DNA of 64,000 nt from Pseudomonas schmalbachii (GCF_017589465.1 NZ_JAELYA010000006.1:1-64000); one strand, 5' to 3'. Shown: positions 9,372 through 18,046, counted from the stretch's first letter. Numbers and translations are program-made. The notes: generated by a model not told the origin, from the letters alone.

Positions 9372-10934
9372 GTGAGCCAGACGCTGATCGCCGCCCTGCA
9401 GAACCCGGCCCTCTTCCCGCATCCGGTAGAGAACCTCCGACTGATCGAGACCCACATTTCCTGGGTCATTCTCACCGGCCCCTACGTCTACAAGATCAAG
9501 AAGCCGGTGAACTTCGGCTTCCTCGACTTCACCAGCCTCGAAGCCCGCAAGCACTTCTGCGAAGAAGAACTGCGCCTCAACCAGCGCCTGACCGAAGGCC
9601 TGTACCTCGAAGTCCTGCCGATCACCGGCAGCGAGGATGCACCAGTGCTGGGTGGCGACGGCCCGGCCATCGAGTACGTGCTCAAGTGCCGCGAATTCTC
9701 CCAGGAAGGCCTGCTCAGCGAGGTCCAGGCGCGCGGCGAGCTGAGCGAAGCGCACATCGACGCCCTGGCCCGGCAGATCGCCGATTTCCACCAGCGTACT
9801 CCGCAGGTCCCCCAGGAAAACCCGCTGGGAACCCCCGAGGCCTGCATGGCGCCGGTGCGGCAGAATTTCGAGCAGATCCGCCCGCTGCTCTCGGAAACCA
9901 GCGACCTGCAGCAACTGGACGCCCTGGAAGCCTGGGCGGAAACCTCCTTCGATCGCCTGCTGCCGGTATTCCAGGCGCGCAAGGCCAACGGTCTCATCCA
10001 TGAATGCCATGGCGACATCCATCTCGGCAATGCCGCGATCATCGACGGTCAGGTGGTGCTGTTCGACTGCATCGAATTCAACGAGCCGTTCCGCTTCACC
10101 GATGTCTGCGCCGATTTCGCCTTCCTCGCCATGGACCTCGAGGACCGCGGCCTGAAGAGCCACTCGCGGCGCTTCGTCAGCCAGTACCTCGAATACACTG
10201 GCGACTACCAGGCACTGGAATTGCTGAATTTCTACAAAGCCTACCGCGCCCTGGTGCGCGCCAAGATCGCCCTGTTCAGCCTGGCCCATCTCAACGACGC
10301 CGTGCAGAAGGCGGCGACCCTGCGCCAGTACCGCAACTACGCCAACCTGGCGGAAAGCTACAGCGCCATTCCCACGCCTTTCCTGGCCATCACCCATGGT
10401 GTTTCGGCGGTGGGCAAGAGCGGCGTGGCGCTGCGCCTCGTCGAGGCCCTTGGCGCCATCCGCCTGCGTTCGGATGTCGAGCGCAAACGTCTGTTCGGCG
10501 AACAATCGAGCGCCGAGCAGGGCCAGATGAACGCCGGCATCTACAACGCCAATGCCAGCAGCGCGACCTACGAGCGCCTGCATCGACTGGCCGCCGGCAT
10601 TCTCCGCGCCGGCTATCCGGTGGTGCTCGACGCGACCTACCTGAAGCTCGCACAGCGCGCGGCAGCCTGGGAAGTCGCCGAAAACACCGGCGTGCCCTTC
10701 CTGATCCTCGACTGCCACGCCCCGGACAGCGTGATCGCCAGTTGGCTGGGCCAGCGCCAGAGCGAAGGCCGCGATCCTTCCGACGCCACCCTGGAAGTCA
10801 TCCAGGCCCAGCAGGCCAGCCGCGAGCCACTGAGCACCGCGGAACTGCCGCACAGCAAGCGCGTCGACACGCCGGACAGTGCCAGCCTGGACGGACTGGT
10901 GGAGAGCATCCGCCAGCGTCTGCCCGGCCTGTAA
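9372..10934 (+). CDS. Two-domain kinase-like protein (APH fold plus P-loop)
   Basis: A 520-residue protein joining two phosphotransferase-like domains. The N-terminal half resembles aminoglycoside phosphotransferases: HGDIHLGN (catalytic-loop Asp, from residue 213) and FDCIEF (metal-binding Asp). The C-terminal half is a P-loop NTPase with GVSAVGKS (343-350), like COG0645 and zeta-toxin type kinases. The natural substrate is unknown and I would not infer antibiotic resistance. GTG start with AAGGA 7 nt upstream. It stands alone, divergent from mrcB, as in P. aeruginosa at this position. Confidence 0.85.
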   Translation: MSQTLIAALQNPALFPHPVENLRLIETHISWVILTGPYVYKIKKPVNFGFLDFTSLEARKHFCEEELRLNQRLTEGLYLEVLPITGSEDAPVLGGDGPAIEYVLKCREFSQEGLLSEVQARGELSEAHIDALARQIADFHQRTPQVPQENPLGTPEACMAPVRQNFEQIRPLLSETSDLQQLDALEAWAETSFDRLLPVFQARKANGLIHECHGDIHLGNAAIIDGQVVLFDCIEFNEPFRFTDVCADFAFLAMDLEDRGLKSHSRRFVSQYLEYTGDYQALELLNFYKAYRALVRAKIALFSLAHLNDAVQKAATLRQYRNYANLAESYSAIPTPFLAITHGVSAVGKSGVALRLVEALGAIRLRSDVERKRLFGEQSSAEQGQMNAGIYNANASSATYERLHRLAAGILRAGYPVVLDATYLKLAQRAAAWEVAENTGVPFLILDCHAPDSVIASWLGQRQSEGRDPSDATLEVIQAQQASREPLSTAELPHSKRVDTPDSASLDGLVESIRQRLPGL

Positions 10935-11153
10935 GCCCATCGCCACACGGTCGGGTGCGCCGCAACGGGCGCCCCGCCCTCCTCTCCCGCCGTTCCAGGC
11001 GCCGCCAGCAGCCGGCCGCGCCCCTTGCGCACAACATCAAAACGCCACGCTTTTCAAGTGGGCCGCTACACTTTCATGCAATGCCCCAGCCGTTGCGAGC
11101 AGTTCACGGCCGGTGCGCATCACTGCCCATCGCGCCGCATCGCAAGGATCGAG

Positions 11154-11426
11154 ATGAACGACGAACTGCTGCATCTGAAGAACCTTGGCAAGACCTCGGC
11201 CCAATGGCTGCATGCCGTTGGCATTCACAACGCATCGGATCTTCGCCGCCTGGGTGCCGTCGGTGCCTACCGGGCAGTCAGGGCGCGAGGCTTCAGGGCG
11301 TCCAAGGTGCTGCTCTATGCCATCGAGGGGGCTCTGCTCGATGTGCACTGGAACGACCTCCCTCCCGCCCACAAGGCCGCGCTTCTCGGCGAGCTTGAGA
11401 CATTTCCCGCAAGGAACAAGAGCTAG
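11154..11426 (+). CDS. TfoX C-terminal domain protein
   Basis: A 90-residue protein made up of only the TfoX/Sxy C-terminal domain: LKNLGKTSAQWLHAVGIHN at residues 8-26, then a second helical hairpin ending in LYAIEGALLDVHWNDLP. This is a helix-hairpin-helix-like module that can bind nucleic acid or protein; without the N-terminal TfoX domain its role is unknown. I chose the ATG at 11154 with AAGGA 5 nt upstream; an upstream in-frame extension lacks similarity. It precedes cbpA by about 100 nt. The 220 nt before it hold nothing I can name. Confidence 0.8.
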   Translation: MNDELLHLKNLGKTSAQWLHAVGIHNASDLRRLGAVGAYRAVRARGFRASKVLLYAIEGALLDVHWNDLPPAHKAALLGELETFPARNKS

Positions 11427-11527
11427 CTCACAGGCGCTGTAGGAAAAGGTTTACCGACTACCCGGACACGCCTATCGTTCCAAGGGCGCTCGTACGCCTT
11501 CGACAGCCTGTGCAAGGAATTACGGCT

Positions 11528-12319
11528 ATGTATCTACTTGGAGAACAACCGGCTTACGCGGACCAGCTGATCAATCACCTGCAGGGCATTCCGAGCCAGT
11601 TCCTCGCCGGATTGCAGCCTTGCGCAGAATCCATCCGCCTGGAACGAACCGAAGACCTGAGCGCCGAACTGCCGAGCAATCAGCTCTTCCTGATCGAAAA
11701 CGGCCTGCTGCACGCCCTGGTGGACGAACGGCCGCTGTTCTACCTCCAGGAAGGCGACCTCGTCGGCCTGCGCCAGGGCATCGACCTGCCGCCCTGCCGC
11801 TACAGCAGCGACGAGCCGCTGTGCCTGATCCCCTATTCACGCAGCGACGTATTCCGCCACCTGCACGCCAGCGAGCAGCGCCAGGAACAGTTCCTGCACT
11901 ACCTGCTCGGCCACACCGTCCTGCTTTCCGAGGCCCTGGCGCACCTCAAGCAGCCGGATATCCGCCCCTCCACCGGCTTCCAGCATTTCGCTGCCGGCGA
12001 CCAGCTGATCCAGCAGGGCGACGATGCCGAGCATGTGTTCATCATCATCGAGGGGCACGCCGAAGCCTTCGTCGACGGACAGAAAGTCGGCGACGTGCAG
12101 AAGGACGAGATATTCGGCGCGATGGCGGTATTCACCGGCGAGAAGCGCAGCGCGACGGTGATCGCCAGCGAGCCCTGCACCGTGATGCTGATTCCCAAGG
12201 ATCAGTTCCTCAACCTGATGCAGAGCAACCCGAAGATCGCCCACAGCCTGGTCGAGGGCATGGCCCGGCGCATCGACCTGTTGAACCGGGAAGTCACCCA
12301 GCTGCGCCAGCAGCGCTGA
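11528..12319 (+). CDS. cbpA: Cyclic-nucleotide-binding protein CbpA
   Basis: A 263-residue protein matching CbpA of P. aeruginosa, a Vfr-regulated cAMP-binding protein that localises to a cell pole. The N-terminal half looks like a degenerate cNMP-type barrel; the C-terminal half (about 145-250) is a cNMP-binding domain, with the phosphate-binding cassette FGAMAVFTGEKRSATV (196-211). The Arg is present (R207), but the usual ribose-contacting Glu of FGE is Ala198. There is no HTH domain, so it is not a transcription factor. I chose the ATG at 11528 with AAGGAA 8 nt upstream. Confidence 0.87.
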   Translation: MYLLGEQPAYADQLINHLQGIPSQFLAGLQPCAESIRLERTEDLSAELPSNQLFLIENGLLHALVDERPLFYLQEGDLVGLRQGIDLPPCRYSSDEPLCLIPYSRSDVFRHLHASEQRQEQFLHYLLGHTVLLSEALAHLKQPDIRPSTGFQHFAAGDQLIQQGDDAEHVFIIIEGHAEAFVDGQKVGDVQKDEIFGAMAVFTGEKRSATVIASEPCTVMLIPKDQFLNLMQSNPKIAHSLVEGMARRIDLLNREVTQLRQQR

Positions 12320-12338
12320 CCCAACCGCCCCACCATGG

Positions 12339-12370
12339 AGAGCCCGGCCAAGCGCCGGGCTCTGTCGTTT
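12339..12370 (+). terminator. Rho-independent terminator of cbpA
   Basis: A 10-bp stem AGAGCCCGGC/GCCGGGCTCT (12339-12348 and 12354-12363) with a 5-nt loop, followed by GTCGTTTT, lies about 20 nt after the cbpA stop. Confidence 0.8.
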
Positions 12371-12425
12371 TGCAGCGAGCTTCGGCAACAACGCAGCGGC
12401 TGCAAAAAAAAGTTTCGCCAGGGCG

Positions 12426-12454
12426 TTGACATGAAAATGAGAATTGTTATTATT
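12426..12454 (+). promoter_or_regulatory. prrF1 promoter with overlapping Fur box
   Basis: TTGACA (12426-12431), 16-bp spacer, TATTAT (12448-12453). A Fur-box-like 19-mer (AATGAGAATTGTTATTATT, 12436-12454) covers the spacer and the -10, so Fur-Fe2+ would block the promoter and iron starvation would open it. Confidence 0.88.
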
Positions 12455-12459
12455 ACCAC

Positions 12460-12575
12460 AACTGGTCGCGAGGCCAGTGGATAAGCTGAGAGATTCAACG
12501 CAGTCGGACCTCTTCAGATTATCTCCTCATCAGGCTAATCACGGTTTTAGACCCGGCTCTTGCCGGGTCTTTTTT
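12460..12575 (+). ncRNA. prrF1: Small regulatory RNA PrrF1
   Basis: Iron-starvation sRNA that pairs with mRNAs for iron-containing proteins (such as sodB and TCA-cycle enzymes) through Hfq, sparing iron. The 5' hairpin (CTGG...CCAG), the single-stranded core with GTCGGACCTCTTCAGATTAT, and the terminator GACCCGGCTCTTGCCGGGTC plus T-run match PrrF. The start is inferred from the -10 position. From the core onward it is almost identical to the second copy at 12727. Confidence 0.93.
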
Positions 12576-12692
12576 TGCCCGCAGGAAACCCCGGAACTCC
12601 GTCGTCGCCCCCGGTTCAAAGCAGGACCACCAAGGGCATCCACCTCCCCCACGCATCCTTTCAACAAATCTCAACGAAGTGAAAAAATACCG

Positions 12693-12721
12693 TTGACATG
12701 GAAATGAGAATTGTTATTATT
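12693..12721 (+). promoter_or_regulatory. prrF2 promoter with overlapping Fur box
   Basis: TTGACA (12693-12698), 16-bp spacer, TATTAT (12715-12720), with the same Fur-box 19-mer as prrF1 at 12703-12721. The copy is essentially identical to the prrF1 promoter. Confidence 0.88.
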
Positions 12722-12726
12722 ACCTC

Positions 12727-12843
12727 ACCTGGCCGCGAGGCCAGCCGATAAACTGAGAGATTCAACGCAGTCGGACCTCTTCAGATTATCTCCTCATCAG
12801 GCTAATCACGGTTTTAGACCCGGCTCTTGCCGGGTCTTTTTTT
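12727..12843 (+). ncRNA. prrF2: Small regulatory RNA PrrF2
   Basis: Tandem paralogue of PrrF1, with the same core and terminator (GACCCGGCTCTTGCCGGGTC plus eight Ts). Differences are concentrated in the 5' hairpin (CTGGCCGCGAGGCCAG). Read-through from prrF1 across the spacer would give the longer haem-responsive RNA PrrH described in P. aeruginosa; here that transcript would be about 385 nt. The neighbouring phu haem-uptake genes fit a joint iron/haem response. Confidence 0.93.
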
Positions 12844-12916
12844 TGGTTCTTCGCGGATCATCGGGGAAGTCAGGGACGGCGGTTTTCACCCGTCCTGCCG
12901 AAAGTCGGCGTCAAAG

Positions 12917-13074
12917 TGTAGGAGCAACTGTCTTGCCGCCGATGGTGCTTTTTTGTAGGAGCGAGGGGGACGCCCAGTCCGATGCTCGCGAAGCTTTTGA
13001 GTTGCCGGCATTCGCGAGCAGAGCTCGCTCACAGGAATTCGCCCCACGACGGACTGTAGGAGCAACTGTCTTGC
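12917..13074. repeat. REP-like repeats with a 20-bp direct repeat
   Basis: TGTAGGAGCAACTGTCTTGC occurs at 12917-12936 and again at 13055-13074. Between them lie further pieces of the GTAGGAGCG / TTCGCGAGCAGAGCTCGCTC type that are typical of Pseudomonas REP elements. No credible gene is present in 12844-13371; short open frames there are repeat-derived. Confidence 0.7.
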
Positions 13075-13090
13075 ATGGTCGTGATGCTTC

Positions 13091-13211
13091 CCCCTCACCC
13101 TAGCCCTCTCCCTCGAGGGAGAGGGGACTGTTCGGAGTCGCCGGTTGGCACGGTGTACCACCTCACACCGTCGCGCCCCCTCTCCCTCCGGGAGAGGGTT
13201 GGGGTGAGGGG
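13091..13211. repeat. Large imperfect inverted repeat (BIME-like)
   Basis: A 22-nt arm at 13091-13112 pairs with 13190-13211 (20 of 22 matches). Each arm also contains a local hairpin of the type CCCTCTCCCT-cgag/ccgg-GGGAGAGGG. The 121-bp unit resembles mobile intergenic palindromes common in Pseudomonas and Xanthomonas genomes. Confidence 0.7.
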
Positions 13212-13229
13212 ATCGCAACGCCGGAGTAT

Positions 13230-13281
13230 CTGTAGAAGCGGGCCATGCCCGCGATTCGCGCCCATGGGGCGCTCCTACAGA
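13230..13281. repeat. REP doublet
   Basis: Bounded by CTGTAG and CTACAG, with two internal hairpins, GCGGGCCATGCCCGC and GCGCCCATGGGGCGC. This is a typical Pseudomonas REP pair, ending about 90 bp before the phuW stop. Confidence 0.72.
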
Positions 13282-13371
13282 CGCTCCCTTAGCTGAAGCG
13301 TGCGAATCTGCGAAAAGCAGCGGCAACGAAAACGGGGCCCGCAGGCCCCGTCGTCTTGTTCCGCTAGCCGA

Positions 13372-14265
13372 TCATTGCTTGCGGGGTATCTTCGCGCAGT
13401 GATCCTGCGGTGGCAGGGCCGGCGTGTACCAGACGTAGTCCGCCTGCTGCGCACTGACCGGCTTGCCCACTTCCGCCAGCATCACCACCTGGTCACCCTG
13501 CCCCGCTTCCAGGTCCTGCAGGTGCAGGGGCACGCTCAGGTCGCGACGCACATGGAAGCCGCCGGCAAACAGCAGCGCCGGCTGCGGAGCCTTCTTCAAC
13601 TGCTCCGCCATGCGCCGGTCACGCTGCTGCTGCACGGCCAGCATCGCCGGGATCTGCTTCTTCGGCAGCAGGCCGCAATGGGACTCGCGGATATCGTCCT
13701 GCAGCGCCTTGCGCACCTCGGCCCCGGTCGACGCCTTGCCGCTCAGCTTTGGCCGCGACTTGTAAATCTTCATGATCTCCGCCCGATCCAGGTTGGCCGA
13801 CAGCAGCGGCGCTGGCTGCTGCACCAGCCAGCCGACCAGCGGCCCGTACAGCGACCAATCCCAGCCCTTCTGCCAGGCGAGCTCTTCCTTCAGATCGGCC
13901 GGCGGCTCGCCAGCCGCGGTTGCCGCCTGCGCCCTCAGCACGCGCTGCTGCTGGTCCGGATTGATCATCTCCATCAGCACGCTGCCCTGCGGCCGGCGCT
14001 CGGCCAGGCCCTGCGCCAGCCACAGTTCAAGAGCATGGTGATCGGGATTGTCGTGCTGCTCACCGACCAGCACACGCGGCGCGCCGGAAAGACGATCGAG
14101 CAATTGCGCCGGGCTCAGTCGCTCGCCGGTCCGCAGATCGCGAATGACGCCCAGATCGGCGCTGTCGCGGCCTTCCGGACTCTGCCATTCCGGCAGCGGC
14201 GGGGCGACGGAGGGGACCTGGCAGGCGGCCAGGAACAGGACAGAAGCTAGTAAACAGATTCGCAT
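13372..14265 (-). CDS. phuW: ChaN-family haem-associated lipoprotein PhuW
   Basis: A 297-residue lipoprotein: signal peptide with lipobox LAAC (Cys15), then a ChaN domain with VGEQHDNPDHH (about residues 67-77) and a late FAGGFHVRRDLSVP motif. ChaN-like proteins bind haem and are thought to aid iron uptake, but a precise function is not established. ATG start with AAAGGAA 5 nt upstream. Last gene of phuS-T-U-V-W, 11 nt after phuV, as in P. aeruginosa. Confidence 0.87.
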   Translation of the reverse strand: MRICLLASVLFLAACQVPSVAPPLPEWQSPEGRDSADLGVIRDLRTGERLSPAQLLDRLSGAPRVLVGEQHDNPDHHALELWLAQGLAERRPQGSVLMEMINPDQQQRVLRAQAATAAGEPPADLKEELAWQKGWDWSLYGPLVGWLVQQPAPLLSANLDRAEIMKIYKSRPKLSGKASTGAEVRKALQDDIRESHCGLLPKKQIPAMLAVQQQRDRRMAEQLKKAPQPALLFAGGFHVRRDLSVPLHLQDLEAGQGDQVVMLAEVGKPVSAQQADYVWYTPALPPQDHCAKIPRKQ

Positions 14266-14276
14266 GGAAATTCCTT

Positions 14277-15044
14277 TCAGCGGGCGACGATCAACGGATG
14301 GCCACGCTCTGGATGGCGCTGGACCAGGACATCCAGACCAAAGACTTCACGCAGGGGTTCCGGAAGCAGCACCTCGTCCGGCGTGCCGAACAGATGGGGA
14401 CTGCCGTCGCGCAGGAGCAGCAGGCGGTCGCAATAACGCGCTGCCAGGTTGAGATCGTGGAGGATCACCAGCACCGCCGCACCGCGCCCGGCGAACTCGC
14501 GCACGGCGTGGAGAATGGTGTGCTGGTGCAGCGGATCGAGCATCGAGGTGGGCTCGTCGAGCAGCAACACCTGCTCCGATCCGCCCGGCCACAGCTGCGC
14601 CAGTACCCGCGCCAGATGCACGCGCTGGCGTTCGCCGCCGGACAGGGCCAGATAGCTGCGCCCCGCCAGGTGGCCGGCATCCGCGGAGCGCAAGGCTTCG
14701 GCGATGATCTCGTTGTCGCGCTGGCGGCCACTGTCATGCGGCAGGCGGCCGAAGCCGACCACCGATTCGACGAGGAAGCCGAAGTTCAGCGTGGACGACT
14801 GCGGCAGCACGGCGAGGCGCCGGGCGCGCTCGACGCCTTTCCAGACATCGAGATCACGGCCGGCGAGCGTCACCTGCCCTTCGGCAATCTCCAGCTCGCC
14901 ATTCAGCGCCCCCAGCAGGGTGCTCTTGCCGGCGCCGTTAGGCCCCAGCACGCCAAGCACTTCGCCCGGCTTCAGTTCCAGCGAAACGCCCTGCAGCACC
15001 GTGGTTTTGCCGCGTTTCACCATCAGGTTTTCGGCGCGCAGCAT
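14277..15044 (-). CDS. phuV: Haem ABC transporter ATP-binding protein PhuV
   Basis: ATPase that powers haem import across the inner membrane with PhuU and PhuT. It is a 255-residue ABC protein with Walker [10 protein letters not shown] (34-42), signature LSGGERQR, Walker B VLLLDEPT and the switch histidine in ILHDLN. I chose the ATG at 15044, which overlaps the phuU TGA by one base (TGATG); longer in-frame extensions run inside phuU and have no similarity. Confidence 0.95.
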   Translation of the reverse strand: MLRAENLMVKRGKTTVLQGVSLELKPGEVLGVLGPNGAGKSTLLGALNGELEIAEGQVTLAGRDLDVWKGVERARRLAVLPQSSTLNFGFLVESVVGFGRLPHDSGRQRDNEIIAEALRSADAGHLAGRSYLALSGGERQRVHLARVLAQLWPGGSEQVLLLDEPTSMLDPLHQHTILHAVREFAGRGAAVLVILHDLNLAARYCDRLLLLRDGSPHLFGTPDEVLLPEPLREVFGLDVLVQRHPERGHPLIVAR

Positions 15045-16081
15045 CAGGACCGCCCCCTCACCAGCAAATAAAGGAAGAAGGGTGCGCCGATCATTGCCGT
15101 GACGATACCGATCGGCAGTTCGGCCGGCGCCAGCGCCAGACGCGCCACCAGATCGGCGAGCAGCAACAGGATCGCGCCACCGAACATGGAGGCCGGCACC
15201 AGCAGGCGATGATCCGGTCCGACGATCAGGCGCAGCAGATGCGGCACCACCAGACCGATGAAGCCGATCAGCCCCGCCGCCGCCACTGCGGCACCGACGC
15301 CCAGCGCGGTGCACAGCACCAGCTCGATCTTCAGCCGCTCGACGTCGAAGCCGAGATGACGGGCCTCCGATTCGCCGAGCAGCAGGGCGTTCAGGGCGTC
15401 GACCCGGCGCGGCAGCCAGCAGGCGACCAGCAGGGTGATCAGCAGCAGCGGCCAGAGCCGCGGGTAGCTGGCACCGTTGAGGCTGCCCAGGTTCCAGAAG
15501 GTCAGGGTGCGCAGGGTCGCGTCATCCGCCAGATAGGTGAACAAGCCGATCAGCGCGCCGGCCAGCGCGGTCAGCGCGATACCGGCGAGCAGCATGGTCG
15601 CCACGCTGGTCTGGCCGTTATGGCGACCGAGGCGGTAGACCAGCCAGGTCACGCCCAGACCGCCGCCGAACGCGCAGGCCGAGAGCAGATACGGTGCGAA
15701 CGCCTCCGGCAGACCACCGAAAGCGGCGCCGAAGACGATTGTCACCGCCGCTCCCAGCGCGGCTCCACTGGATACGCCGACCAGCCCCGGGTCCGCCAGC
15801 GGGTTGCGGAACAACCCCTGCATGGCCACGCCGGAAAGCGCCAGCACACCGCCCACCGCCATTCCCAGCAGGGTGCGCGGCAGGCGGATCTGGCCGACGA
15901 TCAGCTCGGCCTGGCCGAGGTTGTCGGACTGCGCCGAAAGACCAAGAAGGCGCAGCAGCGCCTTCAATGTATCGCCCAGCGGCAGGCTGACCGGCCCGAG
16001 GGCCAGGGACAGCCAGAGCACCAGTAGAAGTAACGAACCTAACGCGATGAATAAAGGACGAGCACGGACAGCTTGAGTCAA
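15044..16081 (-). CDS. phuU: Haem ABC transporter permease PhuU
   Basis: Inner-membrane FecCD-family permease for haem, 345 residues with about ten hydrophobic segments. Family motifs include [19 protein letters not shown] and the EAA-like [12 protein letters not shown]. The only reasonable start is TTG at 16081: GGAAGG lies 6 nt upstream, and it overlaps the phuT stop by four bases (TTGA). The phuT, phuU and phuV overlaps imply coupled synthesis of the transporter parts. Confidence 0.93.
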   Translation of the reverse strand: MTQAVRARPLFIALGSLLLLVLWLSLALGPVSLPLGDTLKALLRLLGLSAQSDNLGQAELIVGQIRLPRTLLGMAVGGVLALSGVAMQGLFRNPLADPGLVGVSSGAALGAAVTIVFGAAFGGLPEAFAPYLLSACAFGGGLGVTWLVYRLGRHNGQTSVATMLLAGIALTALAGALIGLFTYLADDATLRTLTFWNLGSLNGASYPRLWPLLLITLLVACWLPRRVDALNALLLGESEARHLGFDVERLKIELVLCTALGVGAAVAAAGLIGFIGLVVPHLLRLIVGPDHRLLVPASMFGGAILLLLADLVARLALAPAELPIGIVTAMIGAPFFLYLLVRGRS

Positions 16082-16971
16082 GGACGACCTTCCGAAATCA
16101 GCGGTTGCGCGGAAGGATAAAAGGCTGCGGACAGCGTCGCCAGTCCGTCAGGAATCCTCGGTCCCAGACCGCCGACCAGCAGGGTCGGGTCCATGCTGAT
16201 CAGCCGACCGTCGTGCACCGCACGGGTTGCCGCCAGCCCCGGGTTCTGCCGGACCAGTGCCGCCCGTGCGGCCTCGTCGGCCAGACTGCGATCGGCCATC
16301 ACCACGACATCCGGGTTCAGCGCCGTCAGCGCTTCCGTCGACAGGGTCTTGTAGCCCTTGTGCGTGGCCAGGTTACGTCCGCCGGCCCTCTGCACCATCC
16401 AGTCGCCGGAAGTGTCCTGCCCTGCCACCAGCAGGCTGGCGCCTGCGCGGCCGATCAGCAGGAGCACGCCCGGAGCTTTCTGTCCCTGCTGCGCCTTGCT
16501 CACCCACGTCGCCTGCTGTTCCAGGCGACGCTGGAAGTCGGCGGCGACGCGCTCGGCCTGCTGCGGCTGACCGAGCAGCGCACCGATACGCTGCAGGTTC
16601 TCCTGCACCGTCTGTACGTCGGCGCGAGCCGGCAGGGTCTCGATGCGCACGCCCGCCGCACGCAGTTGCTGCAGCACGGGCGGTGGCCCCATTTCCTCGG
16701 TGCCGAGCAGCACATCCGGGCGCAGGGCCAGGATGCCCTCGGCCGCCAGCTGACGCTGGTAACCGATCTTCGGCAGGGCGTTCAGGCTGTCGGGGTGCAG
16801 GCTGGTGGTGTCGACACCGACCAGCTTGGACTCGCCGCCCAGGGCAACCACCCACTCGCTCAGCGAGCCACCGGCGCTGACCCAGCGTTGCGGCAATGGC
16901 TCCGCCACAGCGCTGGTACCAGCGCACAGGAGTGCGCCGAACAATCCGACCAGCAGGCGTTTCGCACGCAT
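16078..16971 (-). CDS. phuT: Periplasmic haem-binding protein PhuT
   Basis: Substrate-binding protein that carries haem from PhuR to PhuUV. The 297-residue precursor has a Sec signal peptide (cleavage near AVA/EP, residue 23) and a class III binding-protein fold. Tyr71 in LPKIGYQRQL lies at the position of the known PhuT haem ligand Tyr71. It is followed by phuU with a 4-nt overlap and preceded by phuS. Confidence 0.94.
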   Translation of the reverse strand: MRAKRLLVGLFGALLCAGTSAVAEPLPQRWVSAGGSLSEWVVALGGESKLVGVDTTSLHPDSLNALPKIGYQRQLAAEGILALRPDVLLGTEEMGPPPVLQQLRAAGVRIETLPARADVQTVQENLQRIGALLGQPQQAERVAADFQRRLEQQATWVSKAQQGQKAPGVLLLIGRAGASLLVAGQDTSGDWMVQRAGGRNLATHKGYKTLSTEALTALNPDVVVMADRSLADEAARAALVRQNPGLAATRAVHDGRLISMDPTLLVGGLGPRIPDGLATLSAAFYPSAQPLISEGRP

Positions 16972-16984
16972 CGCGATCTCCTTT

Positions 16985-18046
16985 TTATTGCGCCGCGTAG
17001 GATTCGGCCAGGGCGCGCCAGTCGTCGCGCTCCGGGATACCCGGCTTGCGGGCGCCGAACACCTGCATGATCAGCTCGCCGTCGGCGTCGAAGGCTTCCC
17101 AGCTGGTGATCACACCGTCGCTGCTCGGCTTGCGCACACGCCACAGCTGACGCACGCCAGTGGTTTTCAGGTGCAGGTTGAACTCCGGATCGAGCACGTT
17201 GAACCAGTCGTTCATCCACTTCAGGTTGGTGACGGTGCCGGTGTGGATCTGGATGCAGTGGGCATTACCGACGAACACCATGATCGGCAGTTGCTGAGCA
17301 CCGGCGGCTTCGAACAGGCGCGGCAGTTCGGCGACGTCCAGCGGCTCGGCCCACTCGCGACCGGCCAGGCGCAGGGCCTGGGTACGCTCGACCTGATGCT
17401 TCTTCAGCAGGGCGAAGAAGTGGTGGGTATCTTTCAGGCTAGCCCAGCCATCCTTCAGGCTGGCAGTGTCGATTTCCGCGTCCGGAGTGGCAGCGGCCTT
17501 GGGCTCGGCTTCGCGCAGATCCAGCTCAGCCGACTGCTCCTCGGCACGGAAGCGCTCGACCAGCGGCTCCCAGGCTTCCACCTGGCTGCGGTTGGTGAGG
17601 AACACCTTGTGCACCGCGTTGCCCTGCGCGTCGAAGATCTGGATGCTGCGCTGGGTGCCGCGCTCGGTTTCCTCGGCGATGGCGAACACGCTGCTCCAGC
17701 CGGCCAGGAACAGGCGCAGGTCGATGTCCGGAGAAACCACCAGACCGATCTGGCCGCCGCCGGAAACCGTCACATCGCGATACGGACCCTTGCGCTCATG
17801 CACGCAATGCTCGTTGCGGGTCAGCGCCATGATCGGGCCCAGCTCGCCCAGTGCCGGCAGCAGTTCCTTCCAGTCCGGACGCAGGCGCAGCGCATCCACG
17901 CCCAGGCGGCTGGCGGTCAGTTCACCCTCGCTCACCTCCAGACGCTGTGCCGCGTCGCGCGCGCGCATATGCGGCTGCTCGGCGCGCAGGGTCTGCCAGG
18001 CACGGTAAAGCTCGGAAGCGTGCTGCGGGATCGCTGAATTCGTCAC
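16985..18046 (-). CDS. phuS: Cytoplasmic haem chaperone PhuS
   Basis: HemS/ChuX-family protein that passes imported haem to haem oxygenase. The P. aeruginosa homologue also binds the prrF1 promoter. It is 353 residues with two repeated HemS domains. The haem-ligand region THHFFALLKKH puts His208/His209 where PhuS uses His209. GTG start with GAGG upstream. First gene of phuSTUVW, divergent from phuR across a Fur box. Confidence 0.95.
   Translation of the reverse strand: MTNSAIPQHASELYRAWQTLRAEQPHMRARDAAQRLEVSEGELTASRLGVDALRLRPDWKELLPALGELGPIMALTRNEHCVHERKGPYRDVTVSGGGQIGLVVSPDIDLRLFLAGWSSVFAIAEETERGTQRSIQIFDAQGNAVHKVFLTNRSQVEAWEPLVERFRAEEQSAELDLREAEPKAAATPDAEIDTASLKDGWASLKDTHHFFALLKKHQVERTQALRLAGREWAEPLDVAELPRLFEAAGAQQLPIMVFVGNAHCIQIHTGTVTNLKWMNDWFNVLDPEFNLHLKTTGVRQLWRVRKPSSDGVITSWEAFDADGELIMQVFGARKPGIPERDDWRALAESYAAQ

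Noticed and set aside
9372-10934. Possible aminoglycoside resistance gene because of the APH-like domain.
   Set aside because: The fusion to a P-loop kinase and the conserved chromosomal position argue for a native metabolic role.
12444-13103. Two similar short open frames starting at the prrF promoters.
   Set aside because: Their similarity comes from the duplicated sRNA genes; the reading frames run through terminators and REP sequence.
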